NCBI RefSeq assembly: GCF_030687395.1
Contig: NZ_CP117430.1
Location: 3,162,001-3,226,000 of the forward strand
From: Pseudomonas wuhanensis
Lineage (GTDB): Bacteria; Pseudomonadota; Gammaproteobacteria; Pseudomonadales; Pseudomonadaceae
DNA: 64,000 nt
Direction of reading: 5' to 3'
This document shows positions 45,648 to 56,651 of the stretch, in pieces (position 1 is the stretch's first letter; each line of letters starts with the position of its first letter). Position numbers and translations under genes: made by a program. The notes under the pieces are model-generated. The model saw nothing but the letters and a program-made list of their open reading frames with translations, did no database searches and was not told the DNA's origin.

Positions 45648-47507
45648 ATGCTTCGCGTATTCGAACGAAGACTCGACCCCTTCCCGCCCGACGAGTTACC
45701 ACCGCCACCCGAAGGCCTGGCTCGGTTCCTTTGGGCGTGCACGCGGGGGGCGCGCGGCTATATTCTTGTGTTTGCGCTGCTCAGTGCCGGTGTGTCGATC
45801 TACGAAGCCTGGCTGTTTTCTTTCCTCGGTCAGGTCGTGGATCTGCTCTCGACCTGGCAGGCCGGTGGGGATGCGGCTGCGCAGGAAAGTCGCGTGTTGT
45901 GGGGCATGGGCATCGTAATGCTGACCAGCATCGGGCTGGTGGCGTTGCGTACCATGGTGCAGCACCAGATATTGGCGATCAATCTGCCGTTGCGGCTGCG
46001 TTGGGACTTCCACCGCCTGATGCTGCGGCAAAGCCTTTCGTTTTTTTCCGATGAGTTCTCCGGTCGGGTCACCACCAAGGTGATGCAGACTGCGCTGGCC
46101 GTGCGCGACGTGTTGTTCACCCTTATCGAGATCGCACCCGGAATCGGGGTGTATTTCATCGCGCTCATCGCACTGGCCGGCGGCTTCGCTCTGAAACTGA
46201 TGCTGCCCTTCGTTGCCTGGATCGTGTTGTTCGGGCTGGCCATGCTCTATTTCGTCCCCCGCTTGGGGAAAGTCGGACAGGAACAGGCCCATGCGCGCTC
46301 CTCGATGACCGGACGTATCTCAGACGCCTACACCAACATCACGACAGTGAAACTGTTCTCCCATTCCAATCGTGAAGCGCACTTCGCGCGCGCGGCCATG
46401 GAAGATTTCAAGCAAACGGGCTTCCGCCAGATGCGCCTGGTCAGCCAATTCGAGATCGTCAACCAAGCGTTGGTGGTGGCGTTGATCATGGCAGCAGGCG
46501 GTTATGCGCTTTGGCTGTGGCACTTGGGCGAAGTCGGCACAGGTGCCGTGGCGGCGATTACCGCCATGGCGTTGCGTATCAACGGCATGTCGCACTGGAT
46601 CATGTGGCAAATGACCTCGCTGTTCGAGAGCATCGGCACCGTGCAGGATGGCATGGCAACCCTTACCCGCGGCCCCAAGGTGCAGGATGCGCCGAACGCG
46701 GGCGTCCTGGTGACCTCCGGCGGCGCGGTAACTTTCGACAACGTGAGCTTCAACTACAATGGCGAACGCCAAGTGCTCGATGGCCTGAGCCTGAACATTC
46801 GTCCGGGCGAAAAAATCGGCCTGGTGGGCCGCTCCGGCGCGGGAAAATCCACGCTCATCAACTTGCTTCTGCGCTTCTATGACGTCGACAGCGGGCAGAT
46901 TCGCATTGACGGGCAAGACATTGCGCACGTGACGCAAGACAGCCTGCGCAGTGCCATCGGCATGGTCACCCAGGATACCTCCCTGCTGCACCGCTCCATT
47001 CGCGACAACATCGCCTACGGCCGACCCGATGCAAGCGACGCCCAAATCCGCAGTGCCGCGGCCAATGCCCAGGCCGATGAGTTCATCAGCCAACTGAGCG
47101 ACCGGCAAGGCCACACCGGCTACGACACCTTGGTGGGCGAACGCGGCATCAAGCTGTCGGGCGGCCAGCGCCAGCGCGTCGCGATTGCCCGAGTGATGCT
47201 CAAGAACGCCCCGATCCTGCTACTTGACGAGGCTACCAGCGCGCTGGATTCGGAAGTCGAAGTGGCCATTCAGGAAAGCCTCGATGAAATGATGCAGGGC
47301 AAAACCGTAATCGCCATCGCCCATCGGCTGTCCACGATTGCGGCGATGGATCGACTGATTGTCATGGATGATGGACGCATCATCGAACAAGGCACCCACA
47401 CCGAATTGCTCGCTAAAAACGGCATCTATGCACGGCTGTGGCACCATCAGAGTGGCGGGTTCCTGGGTGAGGATCGGGGGGTGACCGAGGCTATGGATCA
47501 GGCATGA
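45648..47507 (+). CDS. ABC exporter, fused membrane and ATPase half-transporter (MsbA/ABCB type)
   Basis: 619 residues from the ATG at 45648 (GGAG upstream). Six spans lie in residues about 30-330. The ATPase has Walker A GRSGAGKST, the Q-loop VTQDTSLLHRSIRDNIAYG, signature LSGGQRQR, Walker B ILLLDEATSALD and the switch histidine in AIAHRLSTI. It works as a dimer. The substrate is unknown; no partner genes are adjacent. Confidence 0.92.
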   Translation: MLRVFERRLDPFPPDELPPPPEGLARFLWACTRGARGYILVFALLSAGVSIYEAWLFSFLGQVVDLLSTWQAGGDAAAQESRVLWGMGIVMLTSIGLVALRTMVQHQILAINLPLRLRWDFHRLMLRQSLSFFSDEFSGRVTTKVMQTALAVRDVLFTLIEIAPGIGVYFIALIALAGGFALKLMLPFVAWIVLFGLAMLYFVPRLGKVGQEQAHARSSMTGRISDAYTNITTVKLFSHSNREAHFARAAMEDFKQTGFRQMRLVSQFEIVNQALVVALIMAAGGYALWLWHLGEVGTGAVAAITAMALRINGMSHWIMWQMTSLFESIGTVQDGMATLTRGPKVQDAPNAGVLVTSGGAVTFDNVSFNYNGERQVLDGLSLNIRPGEKIGLVGRSGAGKSTLINLLLRFYDVDSGQIRIDGQDIAHVTQDSLRSAIGMVTQDTSLLHRSIRDNIAYGRPDASDAQIRSAAANAQADEFISQLSDRQGHTGYDTLVGERGIKLSGGQRQRVAIARVMLKNAPILLLDEATSALDSEVEVAIQESLDEMMQGKTVIAIAHRLSTIAAMDRLIVMDDGRIIEQGTHTELLAKNGIYARLWHHQSGGFLGEDRGVTEAMDQA

Positions 47508-47549
47508 ACTGAACGGCCCGGGGATGATCTGCAAGCGGCTGCTTGGAGT

Positions 47550-47581
47550 CGATTTCTGCCCGTCACGACAGGCAGAAATCG
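47550..47581. terminator. Perfect 11-bp hairpin after the ABC exporter gene
   Basis: CGATTTCTGCC (47550-47560) pairs with GGCAGAAATCG (47571-47581) around a 10-nt loop, 43 bp after the stop. No T-run follows, so intrinsic termination is doubtful; it may instead protect the 3' end. Confidence 0.45.
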
Positions 47582-47597
47582 GCCGTGTTAGCCGCCA

Positions 47598-47738
47598 TCA
47601 CTCCAGCTTAAGCTCATCCAAACGCCGTATTACAAACAAGCTGACAATCAGGTCCAGGTGCGCACCACCAGCATTCTTGTATACGGTGATCTCCTCTTCC
47701 AGTACTGATTGAATCTTTCGCGCGCTGATCATTTGCAT
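47598..47738 (-). CDS. Possible small protein, unknown
   Basis: 46 residues: MQMISARKIQSVLEEEITVY, then KNAGGAHLDLIVSLFVIRRL and a short acidic end. The composition looks coding-like, but no good ribosome site precedes the ATG. It could be a remnant. Between it and 48031 I see no intact gene; a stretch near 47835-47905 on the minus strand reads like the end of an oxidoreductase (ILGKPVLVIGG) but is too short to name. Confidence 0.3.
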   Translation of the reverse strand: MQMISARKIQSVLEEEITVYKNAGGAHLDLIVSLFVIRRLDELKLE

Positions 47739-48030
47739 TGTGTGTTTCCCAAGCATGAATCAGGCAGGGCTTGCTGCTCGCAAGTCCAGCCTGATTGTTC
47801 AGGTTGCCGCTGGACGATCGGGCATTATCCGCCGATCACCAGCACCGGTTTACCAAGGATCGCCCTGTCAGGCGTCACCCCCAAAACCGCGCGAACGAGG
47901 CGACCATGTAGCCGTCCTTGAGTACCGGCGTTAGTATCCGGAAACCCTTTACTCAGAAATACCTCATGTGATTTATACATTTCCCTTAGAAGAAAAGTTG
48001 GCCACGCATAGAATGCACATTGAAAACACT

Positions 48031-48579
48031 CTATTCGCCTTTCAGATGCGCATAGCTATCAACGAAACGCTTAAATTTGTGTTCGCCACAAGTGTACGCT
48101 TCATACTTCGCGGGCAAAGCCTCACTTACACAGGTTGGTACAGGCGCAACAACTGCATCGAAGTCCAAATCAATAAAGAAAGGTATTGAATAGCGCTCTA
48201 GACCGCTAGTATTTATGACGCGATGCATTGTCGAGGTGTAGCGATCGTTGGTGAGGGTTTGCACCAGATCACCGATATTGACGATAAAAGTGCCTTCAAC
48301 GGGTGGGGCGGTAACCCACTCCCCTGCCCGGTTCTTGACTTGTAAACCGCCAACTGTGTCTTGAGACAGGACTGTCAGGAAGCCGTCATCCGTGTGAGCA
48401 CCAATACCGATCTCTTCCAGGGAGACCTTTCCTATCTGAGGCGGATAACGCAAAACTCGCTGAATGGTGATGGGTTTACGTTGGCGTTGTTCAAAATAAT
48501 TTTTCGGCAAGTCCAGACTCAGCGCGATGCCGCCGATGAGCGTTCTCGCGATTGCGACCGGCTTCTGTAGTTTCGCCAA
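48031..48579 (-). pseudogene. 5'-truncated 2-oxoglutarate/Fe(II) oxygenase (isopenicillin N synthase family)
   Basis: The C-terminal ~175 residues are intact: YFEQRQRKPITIQRVLRYPP, the metal site GIGAHTDDGFLTVLSQD, the distal histidine in TSTMHRVINTS and the oxoglutarate arginine in ERYSIPFFIDLD. Family members are ~310-340 residues. Here about 150 N-terminal residues are missing, and the only start is a TTG at the edge of homology. The upstream sequence to 48720 shows no matching N-terminus, so it is probably non-functional. Confidence 0.75.
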
Positions 48580-48750
48580 CTTCCATATGCGCTTTCGTGA
48601 CTTCTTTGGCGTCGCGCCGAGTAGTTATAGAGCGACGTATGAGCGCAGGCGCTAAGTTTCCGAAACCCGGGCCCGCAAAAAACAAGAAACCCGCACGATC
48701 CAAGGCTAGCGAATGATGGCCAGCATCATCGATAAGGATTACCGAGAATT

Positions 48751-49901
48751 ATGAATGCTCCATCGTCAGTGTTGATACCCACGGCTAACCATAGCGAGCG
48801 GATGTCTACACGCATCGCCTTCCTTATCGCAGGCTTACTCATGTCCGCTTGGGCGCCTCTGGTTCCATTGGTTAAAGCCCGCACTGGTTTGGACGATGGT
48901 GGCCTGGGGTTGCTGCTGCTTGGCCTGGGCGGTGGATCTATTGTGGCCATGCCCTTTGCTGGGTATCTCACTGCACACTATGGATGCCGCCCGGTCGTGA
49001 TCTGGGCGACGATTGTCTTGTGCGCCGTTCTTGCGCTGTTGGCACCGTGGTATGGCTGCCGGGCTTGGTGATCGCTGTCATTATCTTCGGCGCCAGCATG
49101 GGCATGCTTGATTGCGCCATGAACATACAGTCCGTCATCGTCGAGAAAAACAGCGGGCAGGCACTTCAGTCCGGCTTCCATGGCCTTTACAGCGTCGGAG
49201 GCATAGTGGGCGCCGGGGCTATGACCGCTTTATTGACCTTCGGGCTGGACCCACTGATTGCGGCGCTCTGTATCGTTGCCACCGTTTTGGGATCGCTTTA
49301 CAAGGCTGCGCCTTCTTTGCTGACTTATGGCACTGAACGGGGTGGACCAATGTTCGCGGTGCCCAGGGGTATCGTGCTGTTTTTAGGGGCGCTCTGTTTC
49401 ATCGTCTTCCTCACTGAAGGCGCAATGCTCGACTGGAGCGCGGTCTTCCTTGTCTCGAACCGAGGGTTAGAGCCCAGCATCGCCGGTTTGGGCTACGCAT
49501 CCTTCGCCGCCGCAATGACGGTGGGTCGCCTGACAGGGGACGCCATCGTCAGCAAACTTGGGGGCGTGCGCGTCGTTGCGCTTGGCGGACTCTGCGCAGC
49601 CGCAGGCATGATCGTGTCGCTTGGAATCGATGGCTGGTCCGCGTCCTTGATTGGCTACGCTCTGGTCGGTGCTGGTTGCTCAAACATTGTCCCAGTGATC
49701 TTTACTGCTGTGGGCCGCCAGCAACGTATGCCACAGGCGGTAGCCATCCCCGCTGTCATCTCGATGGGCTACGCGGGAATTCTGATAGGTCCCGTATTTA
49801 TCGGGGCGGTCGCCCACCTGAGCACCTTGTCATTCGCGCTTGGCTGCGTGAGTGTTTTGCTGGTTTTTGTCAGTGCGACAGCTCGATTACTTCTAAATTA
49901 A
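48751..49901 (+). pseudogene. MFS transporter broken by a frameshift
   Basis: The first frame runs from the ATG at 48751 (MNAPSSVLIPTANHSERMST, about three spans) and stops at 49071. The second frame continues seamlessly from about 49048 with VVWLPGLVIAVIIFGASMGM to the stop at 49901. Joined, they give about 383 residues with 12 spans, a normal sugar-porter-like MFS size. The shift lies between GCACC and GTGGTATGG near 49040-49050. It is a recent mutation or a sequencing error, since the rest of the frame is clean. Confidence 0.85.
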
Positions 49902-50024
49902 CCGGATCTTTTCAGACGCGATTTCAGCATTGGTCACTACGAATCGAGCTCCTTCGGCCACTGCACCATCCATCGTTTCGAGGTGACCGTACATTGAATA
50001 ATAGAGAACCAGAACCTTCGCCAT
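49893..50024 (-). pseudogene. N-terminal fragment of WrbA-type NAD(P)H:quinone oxidoreductase
   Basis: From the ATG at 50022-50024, with CAGGAG upstream: [18 protein letters not shown], then [11 protein letters not shown]. This matches the flavodoxin-like start of WrbA. The frame leaves the family after ~29 residues and stops at 49893, inside the 3' end of the MFS gene. WrbA is ~200 residues, so most of the gene is deleted. Confidence 0.7.
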
Positions 50025-50260
50025 GATTTGCTCCTGGATTAAGCGCCATTCGATGGATCAGGAAGATCTTGGATTACACGGCATGGGACTTAACACTAGC
50101 AGTTCCGTATATATCGCCTGCTGGCAAACAGAGACGCTTTTATTGCCCCTCCCCCGTCCCAGAGCAGGCTGCCAATCAGCTGCTAGTGTTAAAAGTGCGC
50201 ACAAGGCTTCAATACCAGACTTACTTGCGCATCCTCTCTCGCGTCCACAGGCGGAACACT

Positions 50261-50674
50261 ATGAGATACAACCTGTTTGAGAATCAGAGAAACGAGATCA
50301 TCCTGCTCGCCCGCATCCTTCTAATGATTCTTTTCATCATTTCCGGCTGGGGCAAGATGACCAACTTTGGCGGTACCGTTGCTTACCTAGACTCACTCGG
50401 TGCGCCCATGCCCATGGTCGCTGCGGGGGTTGCGGTCGTCATGGAGTTCTTTGTCGCTATAGCGATAGTCGTGGGTTTCTACACCCGTCCACTCGCATTT
50501 CTCTTCGCCTTGTTTGTACTCGGTACAGCGCTGATCGGGCATCACTTTTGGACTATGGTTGACCCGGAGCGCGCAACCAACATGGTCCAGTATTTCAAGA
50601 ACCTCAGTATCATGGGCGGCTTGCTGCTGCTGGGCATTACAGGTCCTGGCAAGTATTCGGTGGACGGCAGATAG
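50261..50674 (+). CDS. DoxX family membrane protein
   Basis: 137 residues with four spans. The family signature RILLMILFIISGWGKMTNFGGTVAYLDSLG is followed by AAGVAVVMEFFVAIAIVVGF and a last span before GPGKYSVDGR. The upstream in-frame extension is not coding-like. DoxX proteins act in redox or thiol stress responses. It has lost any neighbour it was coupled to, since the flanking genes are remnants. Confidence 0.85.
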   Translation: MRYNLFENQRNEIILLARILLMILFIISGWGKMTNFGGTVAYLDSLGAPMPMVAAGVAVVMEFFVAIAIVVGFYTRPLAFLFALFVLGTALIGHHFWTMVDPERATNMVQYFKNLSIMGGLLLLGITGPGKYSVDGR

Positions 50675-50794
50675 CAGCGCGCAACTGTTTGCTGGCGCAA
50701 CGCCCTTCACCTGAAACGGATTTAGGTGAAGGGCGTGGCAGCAAGGGTTCAGCCAAGGTGGATCGTGCCGAATAATTACATTCGGCAAGTGGGT

Positions 50795-51373
50795 TTAACG
50801 GGATGCAAGAACACCCTTCAACTTCGCCACTTGCGTAGCCAATGCGTCCATCAGGTCTGGCGACAAGCAATCATAAGGTTCCAAACCGAGCGCGCGCAGT
50901 TTTCCGCGGATTTCCTTCATGTCCTCCGGTGGGGTGCCGGTTTCGATGATCGACGAAACGAAAGCTGCAAAGCCCGGTGCAGCCCACCCTTTTTGCGGGG
51001 ATAGCTCGGTATGCACAAAATCCAGGCCATAGAACGCGTGGTCTTTATTTTCGATGCGACCGTACATATGTGCATGGCACTCTTTGCAGGCATGTCGTTG
51101 AATGGTCGCGCTCTCGTCGACGATGACCAGCTTTTCGGCGTTCGCGGTGACGCTGACTTTATCGCGAGGAACGACAGCAACGACCGCGAATTTCGCACCT
51201 GCGGGCTTCCAGCATTTGCTGCAGCCACAGGCGTGATTGTGCAGAGTCTGGGCGTCAATCCTGATTTCAACCTTATCGGTCGGACACAGGCATTGCAGGG
51301 TGCCGCCAGAGAAGTTTGCAGCGCTTGGCTCTATTCCGTTATCCAGTGAAGGATGAAGCTTCAAGTTGCTCAC
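50795..51373 (-). CDS. gfa: S-(hydroxymethyl)glutathione synthase/GFA family protein
   Basis: 192 residues, normal length for Gfa. Zinc-binding cysteines are in [20 protein letters not shown] and [14 protein letters not shown]. The C-terminal helix segment [21 protein letters not shown] is typical. It would speed condensation of formaldehyde and glutathione; no formaldehyde dehydrogenase is adjacent in the window. Confidence 0.9.
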   Translation of the reverse strand: MSNLKLHPSLDNGIEPSAANFSGGTLQCLCPTDKVEIRIDAQTLHNHACGCSKCWKPAGAKFAVVAVVPRDKVSVTANAEKLVIVDESATIQRHACKECHAHMYGRIENKDHAFYGLDFVHTELSPQKGWAAPGFAAFVSSIIETGTPPEDMKEIRGKLRALGLEPYDCLSPDLMDALATQVAKLKGVLASR

Positions 51374-51496
51374 GATAAACCTCCAGTATCAGAGAGTATT
51401 CGAACTGGACCTGGAGCCTGAGGGGCATTAGCCATCCTGGCCTTCCCGATATCTGGCTCCCTTCGTCACTCATACCATACTACTCCGCCCCGGAAT

Positions 51497-51547
51497 CTGT
51501 GGGAGCAGGTTTGCTCGTGCAAAGCGCTGTGCGAGCCGCTCCCACAG
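51497..51547. repeat. REP-type palindrome upstream of the epimerase gene
   Basis: CTGTGGGAGC at 51497-51506 pairs with GCTCCCACAG at 51538-51547, with internal GCTCG/CGAGC. It is the fluorescent-Pseudomonas REP family. It is the only structure I see in the 384-bp gap between gfa and the epimerase gene. Confidence 0.75.
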
Positions 51548-51757
51548 GGCATCGCTCGCTACCTGAGCAAGCGTCAACAGAACGTTACTTTTCAGAAATA
51601 TCTCAAAATCCCTCGCAACCGCTAATCAGTTAGTTCGGTTTTTTGACGCTTCCCCGATATGCGGTCACAACTTTTGCGCTCCGCTGGGTCATAACACGGT
51701 AGCTGTCGATGGAATATTGGCATTTACCGAGATTTCGCCTGATACGGAGATAAGCTC

Positions 51758-54700
51758 ATGATTTTCGATGTACAAAATTTTGGCGCCAAAGGAGATGGCA
51801 TCACTGACGACACGGCGGCAATACAAAGTGCAATTGATGCGGCGGCCGCTGCAGGCGGGGGGCAGGTGTATATGCCGACCGGAACTTATATCGTTTCGGG
51901 AGGCGAGGAACCGTCCGACGGCTGCCTGATGCTCAAGAGCAACGTCTACCTGTACGGCGACGGCATGGGCGCAACCACCGTCAAGGTCGCTGACGGCTCC
52001 GACACCAAAATCACGGGGGTCATCCGCTCCGCCTATGGCGAGCAAACCCACGACTTCGGCGTCAGCCACCTCACCATCGATGGCAACCGTGACAACACCA
52101 CGGGCAAGATCGACGGTTGGTTCAACGGCTACATTCCCGGCGAAGAAGGCTACGACTCCAACGTCACCCTCGACAGCGTCGAGATCAAGGATTGCTCCGG
52201 GTACGGTTTCGACCCTCACGAGCAGACCGTCAACATGGTCATCAAGAACAGCGTGTCCCACGGCAACGGCCTGGACGGCTTCGTTGCTGACTTCCTCAGC
52301 AATAGCACCTTCGAAAACAACATCGCCTACGACAACGACCGCCACGGTTTCAACATCGTTACCAGCACCCACGACTTCACGCTCACCAATAACGTTGCCT
52401 ACAACAATGGCGGCAACGGCATCGTGGTCCAGCGCGGCAGCGAGGACATCCCCTCCCCCAGCAACATCACCATCACCGGTGGCGAGGTGTACGGCAACGG
52501 CGCAGAAGGGGTGCTGATCAAAATGTCCAGCGAGGTGACGGTCAGCGGCGTCGATATTCACGACAACACCAGCGCCGGGATCCGCATCTACGGCAGCAAC
52601 CACGTCGAGATCATCGACAACACGCTCACCAACAACTCCCTGGGCAGCCCCGTACCAGAGATCATTATTCAGTCCTACAACGACACCCTGGGCGTGTCCG
52701 GCAAGTACTTCAACGGCAGCGATAACACCATCCAGGGCAACATCATTATCGGCAGCGACCTGTCGACCTACGGCGTCGCCGAACGCAATGAAGACGGCAC
52801 TGATCGCAACGCCATCATCGGCAATACCATCAGTCACACCAGCAACGGTGCCACGCTGGTCTATGGCGACGGCAGCTACGTCAGCGCCACGGTGCCGATG
52901 ACCACCGTACAAGGTACGGCTGGCAATGACACCTTGCTGGGCAGCGCCGCCAGCGAGATTTTCTACGGCGTTGCCGGCAACGACACCATCAATGGCGGGG
53001 CCGGTGGCGACATTCTGGTGGGTGGTGCAGGCATCGACAAACTCACCGGCGGAACCGGCGCCGATACGTTCCGTTTCACCGCACAGTCCGACAGTTACCG
53101 CAACGCAACCACAAGCTTCGATGACATCATCACCGACTTCGACGTCACCCAGGACAAGATCGACCTCGCCGACCTCGGCTTCACTGGCCTGGGCAATGGC
53201 CGTGGCGGCACCCTGCAGGTCAGCTACAGCGCCAGCAGCGACCGCACCTACATCAAGGACTTCGATGCCGACGCCAGCGGCAATCGCTTCGAGTTGATTC
53301 TCTCGGGTAACCTGACCAGCACCCTGACGGCCAATAACTTCATCTTTAATCGGGTGATCACCGGCACCAGCGGCAGCGACTCGCTGTTGGGCAGCGATTC
53401 GGCCGACACCCTCCTCGGCCTGGCGGGCAACGACAACCTCAGTGGCGGCGCGGGCAACGACAAGCTCGACGGCGGCGCAGGCATGGACACCCTCACCGGC
53501 GGTGCCGGGGCGGACACGTTCGTGTTTTCCAATCGTCTGGACAGTTACCGCAACTACAACACCGGCGGTGCCAACCTTGGTGACCTGATCACCGATTTCG
53601 ATATCACCGCCGACAAGATCGACCTCTCGGCCATAGGTTTCACCGGCCTGGGGGATGGCAAGAACAACACCGTGTACGTGGTGCTCAACAGTGCCGGCAC
53701 CAAGACTTACATTAAAACCCTGACCGCCGACGCCAATGGCAACCGCTTCGAAGTAGCACTGGACGGCAACTACCTCGGCAAGCTGACCAGCGCCAACTTC
53801 GTCTTCGCCACGTCGCCGACGGTCAACCATGCGCCGGTGGTGGCAACAGCATTGCTGGATCAGAATGCGACCGAAAACACCACGTTCAGCTACGCGGTGC
53901 CGGCCACCAGCTTCACCGATCCAGATAACGACAGCCTCAGTTACACCGCGACCCTGGCCGATGGCAGCGCCCTGCCCGCGTGGCTGAGCTTCAATGCCAC
54001 CAACCTGACCTTCACTGGCACGCCGACCAGCACCGCGTCCGGCAATTACAACGTGCTGGTCAAAGCCACGGACCCGGCCGGTGCGTCGGTCAGCGATAGC
54101 TTTGCCCTGGTAGTGGCCGATGCGCCCGTCAACACCATCACCGGCACCAACAATGCCGAAACCCTCAATGGCACGGCGGGTGCAGACCAGATCCTCGGCC
54201 TCGGTGGCAACGACACGATCAAGGCCGGCACCGGCGCGGACATCGTCGACGGCGGCGCCGGACGCGATTCGTTGTATGGCGGCGACGGTGCCGACACCTT
54301 CCGCTACACCAACGCGCTCGACAGCTACCGCGACTACGACACCGGTGGCATCACGGCCACCGACACGATTTATGACTTCACCGCCGGCGTCGACAAGATC
54401 GACGTTTCGGGCCTGGGCTATATCGGCCTGGGCGATGGCCACCATGGCACGTTGTACATCACCCTCAACGCGGCCGGCGACAAGACCTACATCAAGTCCG
54501 CCGAAGCGGATGCCGATGGCAATCGCTTTGAAATCGCCCTCAACGGCAACTACCTCAACACCCTGACCGCCAGTGACTTTGTGTTCGGCCAGAGCACCCC
54601 GCAGGAAATCCTCTACCTGCCCACCCTCGGCCAATCCAATACGCGCCTGCTGCGCATGACGGAGGACGACAATCAGTCCGGCACCTCAATGCTGGTCAAC

Positions 54701-56590
54701 GACCTGGACCGCTACACCCCCTATGACGTGCGCAGCCAGTTCACCGATGCCGATGGCAACGGCATCGACATCGCGGTGGGCGGCAGCACAGTCACCGGCG
54801 TGTCGACGCTCAGCGCCGAGGAACTCAAGTTGTGCTGGTGGCTGACCGACACCAACCAACCCGGGGCTGCGCTGTTGCGCGCCGTGACGCTGCTGCGCGA
54901 CCAACGCACCGAACTGCAATCGATCGATAACGTCACCATGGGCATCATTTGGGGCCAGGGCGAGGAAGCCGCCCAGGAGATCGCCCGCGCCACGGACAAA
55001 GCAGCGGCAGCAGCGGCCTACAAGGCCGCGACCCTGAAGGTGTTTGATTACCTGCATGCCCAGTTCGGCAACTTCAACGTGTATTTGATGGAAACCGGTC
55101 ACTACGAACAAGACGCGGCGCGTGCCCGTGGTTATTCGGAAGAAAAGATTGCCTCCATCGTCGAGGGGGTTGGCTATGTCCGCGCCGCCCAGGAAGCCAT
55201 CGCCGCCGAGCGCGCCGACGTCAAGCTGGCGGTGGACTACACCGACCTCCCCTTGCGCTACGATGTCGATCCGCTGACATATCCAGACGACGTCTGGCAC
55301 CTGCACGAGGAGTCGGCGGAGATCGTCGGTCAGCGCCTGGCCGACTACATTGCCAATGACCTTGGCTTCCAGGGCAACCCCAACGACAACAACAGCGTGC
55401 AGGCCATTTTCGACAACGCCCGGAACATGATTTCCGGTACCGACCAGGCGGATACCCTGGCGGGCAGCTCGGGCAACGACACGCTGGATGGCAAACTGGA
55501 CGCCGACACCATGACCGGTGGCAATGGCAACGACATCTATGTGGTCGATAACGCGCTCGACCGCGTGGTGGAAACCAACACCTCGACCTCGCAGATCGAT
55601 ACGGTGCAGGCCTCGATCAACTGGACCCTGGGCGCCAATCTTGAGAACCTGGTGCTCACCGGTGTGTCGGACATCAACGGCACCGGCAATGAGCGGCACA
55701 ACTTTATCACCGGCAATGCCGCCAATAACGTGCTCGATGGTGCCGCAGGGGACGACAGCATGAGCGGCGGCGATGGCAACGACACCTACTATGTCGACAA
55801 CGCCGACGACGCAGTGATCGAGACCGACAGCAATGCCGTTTCTGGAGGAGTCGACAGTGTGCACAGCAGCCTGGCGACCTATACCCTCGGCAACAACGTC
55901 GAGCGTCTGTCTATCGACAGCACTGGCGCTGCCAATGGCACGGGCAATGCGCTGGACAACACGCTGTTCGCCGGAGCCGGCAACAATGTGCTGGACGGGC
56001 GTGATGGCAATGACACGGTATCTTTTGAACGCGCCCTGTCCGGCGTTACCGTAAACCTCTCGACGTCAGCGCAACAAAACACCGTGAGTTCCGGGCTCGA
56101 CACCTTGAAACTCTTCGAAAACCTGATGGGAAGTGCCTACGCTGACAGTCTGTCAGGCGACAGTGCCGCGAACGTTCTGAACGGTGGTGCGGGCAACGAT
56201 ACGCTGGTGGGCGGTTCGGGTAATGATCGGCTGATCGGCGGTGCAGGCACCGACAACCTCACCGGTGGCACTGGCACGGATACCTACGCATTTGGTGCGC
56301 TGTCGGACATGGGCCTCGGGGCTTTGCGTGATGTGATCAACGGTTTCAAGAGCACCGAAGGCGATCTTCTGGATTTCACCGGCCTGGACGCCAACCCGCA
56401 GACCACCGCTGTCGACGCCTTCACCTTCATCGGCAGCAACGCCTTCGACCCTGCCGACGCCACGGGCCAACTGCGCTTTGCCGATGGCATTCTCTACGGC
56501 AGTGTCAACGCCGGGGCCACCCCTGAGTTCGAAATCCAACTGGTGGGCGTGCAGGAGCTGCACGCCAGCGATTTCACAGTTTTGAGTTAG
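51758..56590 (+). CDS. psmE: Secreted bifunctional mannuronan C5-epimerase and alginate O-acetylhydrolase (PsmE type)
   Basis: 1610 residues. The A-module (1 to ~385, right-handed beta-helix) has Y149, D152, H154 (YGFDPHE) and R195, the same residue numbers as the AlgE4 catalytic set. Then come two Ca-binding RTX modules (~390-680), an Ig/cadherin-like domain (~690-785, [18 protein letters not shown]), another RTX module (~790-945), an SGNH esterase domain (~949-1200; S960 in LGQSN, WGQGE at 1065-1069, D1178/H1181), and a long RTX C-terminus ending like type-I secretion signals. It would convert M to G residues and remove acetyl groups from extracellular alginate. P. syringae PsmE has this combination. 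GGAG precedes the ATG. Confidence 0.93.
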   Translation: MIFDVQNFGAKGDGITDDTAAIQSAIDAAAAAGGGQVYMPTGTYIVSGGEEPSDGCLMLKSNVYLYGDGMGATTVKVADGSDTKITGVIRSAYGEQTHDFGVSHLTIDGNRDNTTGKIDGWFNGYIPGEEGYDSNVTLDSVEIKDCSGYGFDPHEQTVNMVIKNSVSHGNGLDGFVADFLSNSTFENNIAYDNDRHGFNIVTSTHDFTLTNNVAYNNGGNGIVVQRGSEDIPSPSNITITGGEVYGNGAEGVLIKMSSEVTVSGVDIHDNTSAGIRIYGSNHVEIIDNTLTNNSLGSPVPEIIIQSYNDTLGVSGKYFNGSDNTIQGNIIIGSDLSTYGVAERNEDGTDRNAIIGNTISHTSNGATLVYGDGSYVSATVPMTTVQGTAGNDTLLGSAASEIFYGVAGNDTINGGAGGDILVGGAGIDKLTGGTGADTFRFTAQSDSYRNATTSFDDIITDFDVTQDKIDLADLGFTGLGNGRGGTLQVSYSASSDRTYIKDFDADASGNRFELILSGNLTSTLTANNFIFNRVITGTSGSDSLLGSDSADTLLGLAGNDNLSGGAGNDKLDGGAGMDTLTGGAGADTFVFSNRLDSYRNYNTGGANLGDLITDFDITADKIDLSAIGFTGLGDGKNNTVYVVLNSAGTKTYIKTLTADANGNRFEVALDGNYLGKLTSANFVFATSPTVNHAPVVATALLDQNATENTTFSYAVPATSFTDPDNDSLSYTATLADGSALPAWLSFNATNLTFTGTPTSTASGNYNVLVKATDPAGASVSDSFALVVADAPVNTITGTNNAETLNGTAGADQILGLGGNDTIKAGTGADIVDGGAGRDSLYGGDGADTFRYTNALDSYRDYDTGGITATDTIYDFTAGVDKIDVSGLGYIGLGDGHHGTLYITLNAAGDKTYIKSAEADADGNRFEIALNGNYLNTLTASDFVFGQSTPQEILYLPTLGQSNTRLLRMTEDDNQSGTSMLVNDLDRYTPYDVRSQFTDADGNGIDIAVGGSTVTGVSTLSAEELKLCWWLTDTNQPGAALLRAVTLLRDQRTELQSIDNVTMGIIWGQGEEAAQEIARATDKAAAAAAYKAATLKVFDYLHAQFGNFNVYLMETGHYEQDAARARGYSEEKIASIVEGVGYVRAAQEAIAAERADVKLAVDYTDLPLRYDVDPLTYPDDVWHLHEESAEIVGQRLADYIANDLGFQGNPNDNNSVQAIFDNARNMISGTDQADTLAGSSGNDTLDGKLDADTMTGGNGNDIYVVDNALDRVVETNTSTSQIDTVQASINWTLGANLENLVLTGVSDINGTGNERHNFITGNAANNVLDGAAGDDSMSGGDGNDTYYVDNADDAVIETDSNAVSGGVDSVHSSLATYTLGNNVERLSIDSTGAANGTGNALDNTLFAGAGNNVLDGRDGNDTVSFERALSGVTVNLSTSAQQNTVSSGLDTLKLFENLMGSAYADSLSGDSAANVLNGGAGNDTLVGGSGNDRLIGGAGTDNLTGGTGTDTYAFGALSDMGLGALRDVINGFKSTEGDLLDFTGLDANPQTTAVDAFTFIGSNAFDPADATGQLRFADGILYGSVNAGATPEFEIQLVGVQELHASDFTVLS

Positions 56591-56600
56591 GCCCATATCC

Positions 56601-56624
56601 TGGGAGCGGACTTGTCCGCTCCCA
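56601..56624. terminator. Hairpin after the epimerase gene (REP-like)
   Basis: TGGGAGCGGA pairs perfectly with TCCGCTCCCA around CTTG, 11 bp after the stop. There is no T-run. It may act as a terminator or stabiliser for both convergent genes. Confidence 0.55.
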
Positions 56625-56651
56625 CGGGGGACTTGCAGTACCCAAGTAGAT

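Noticed and set aside
47550..47581. Hairpin after the ABC exporter as a LexA box or operator
   Set aside because: The arms do not resemble CTGT-n8-ACAG and it lies at the 3' end of a gene, so a 3'-end structure is the simpler reading.
51689..54634. Open frame of 981 codons antisense to the epimerase gene
   Set aside because: It is the mirror of the Gly/Asp-rich RTX coding strand in a GC-rich gene. It has no ribosome site and an Ala/Val/Gly-biased product, and the plus-strand protein has all its catalytic motifs.
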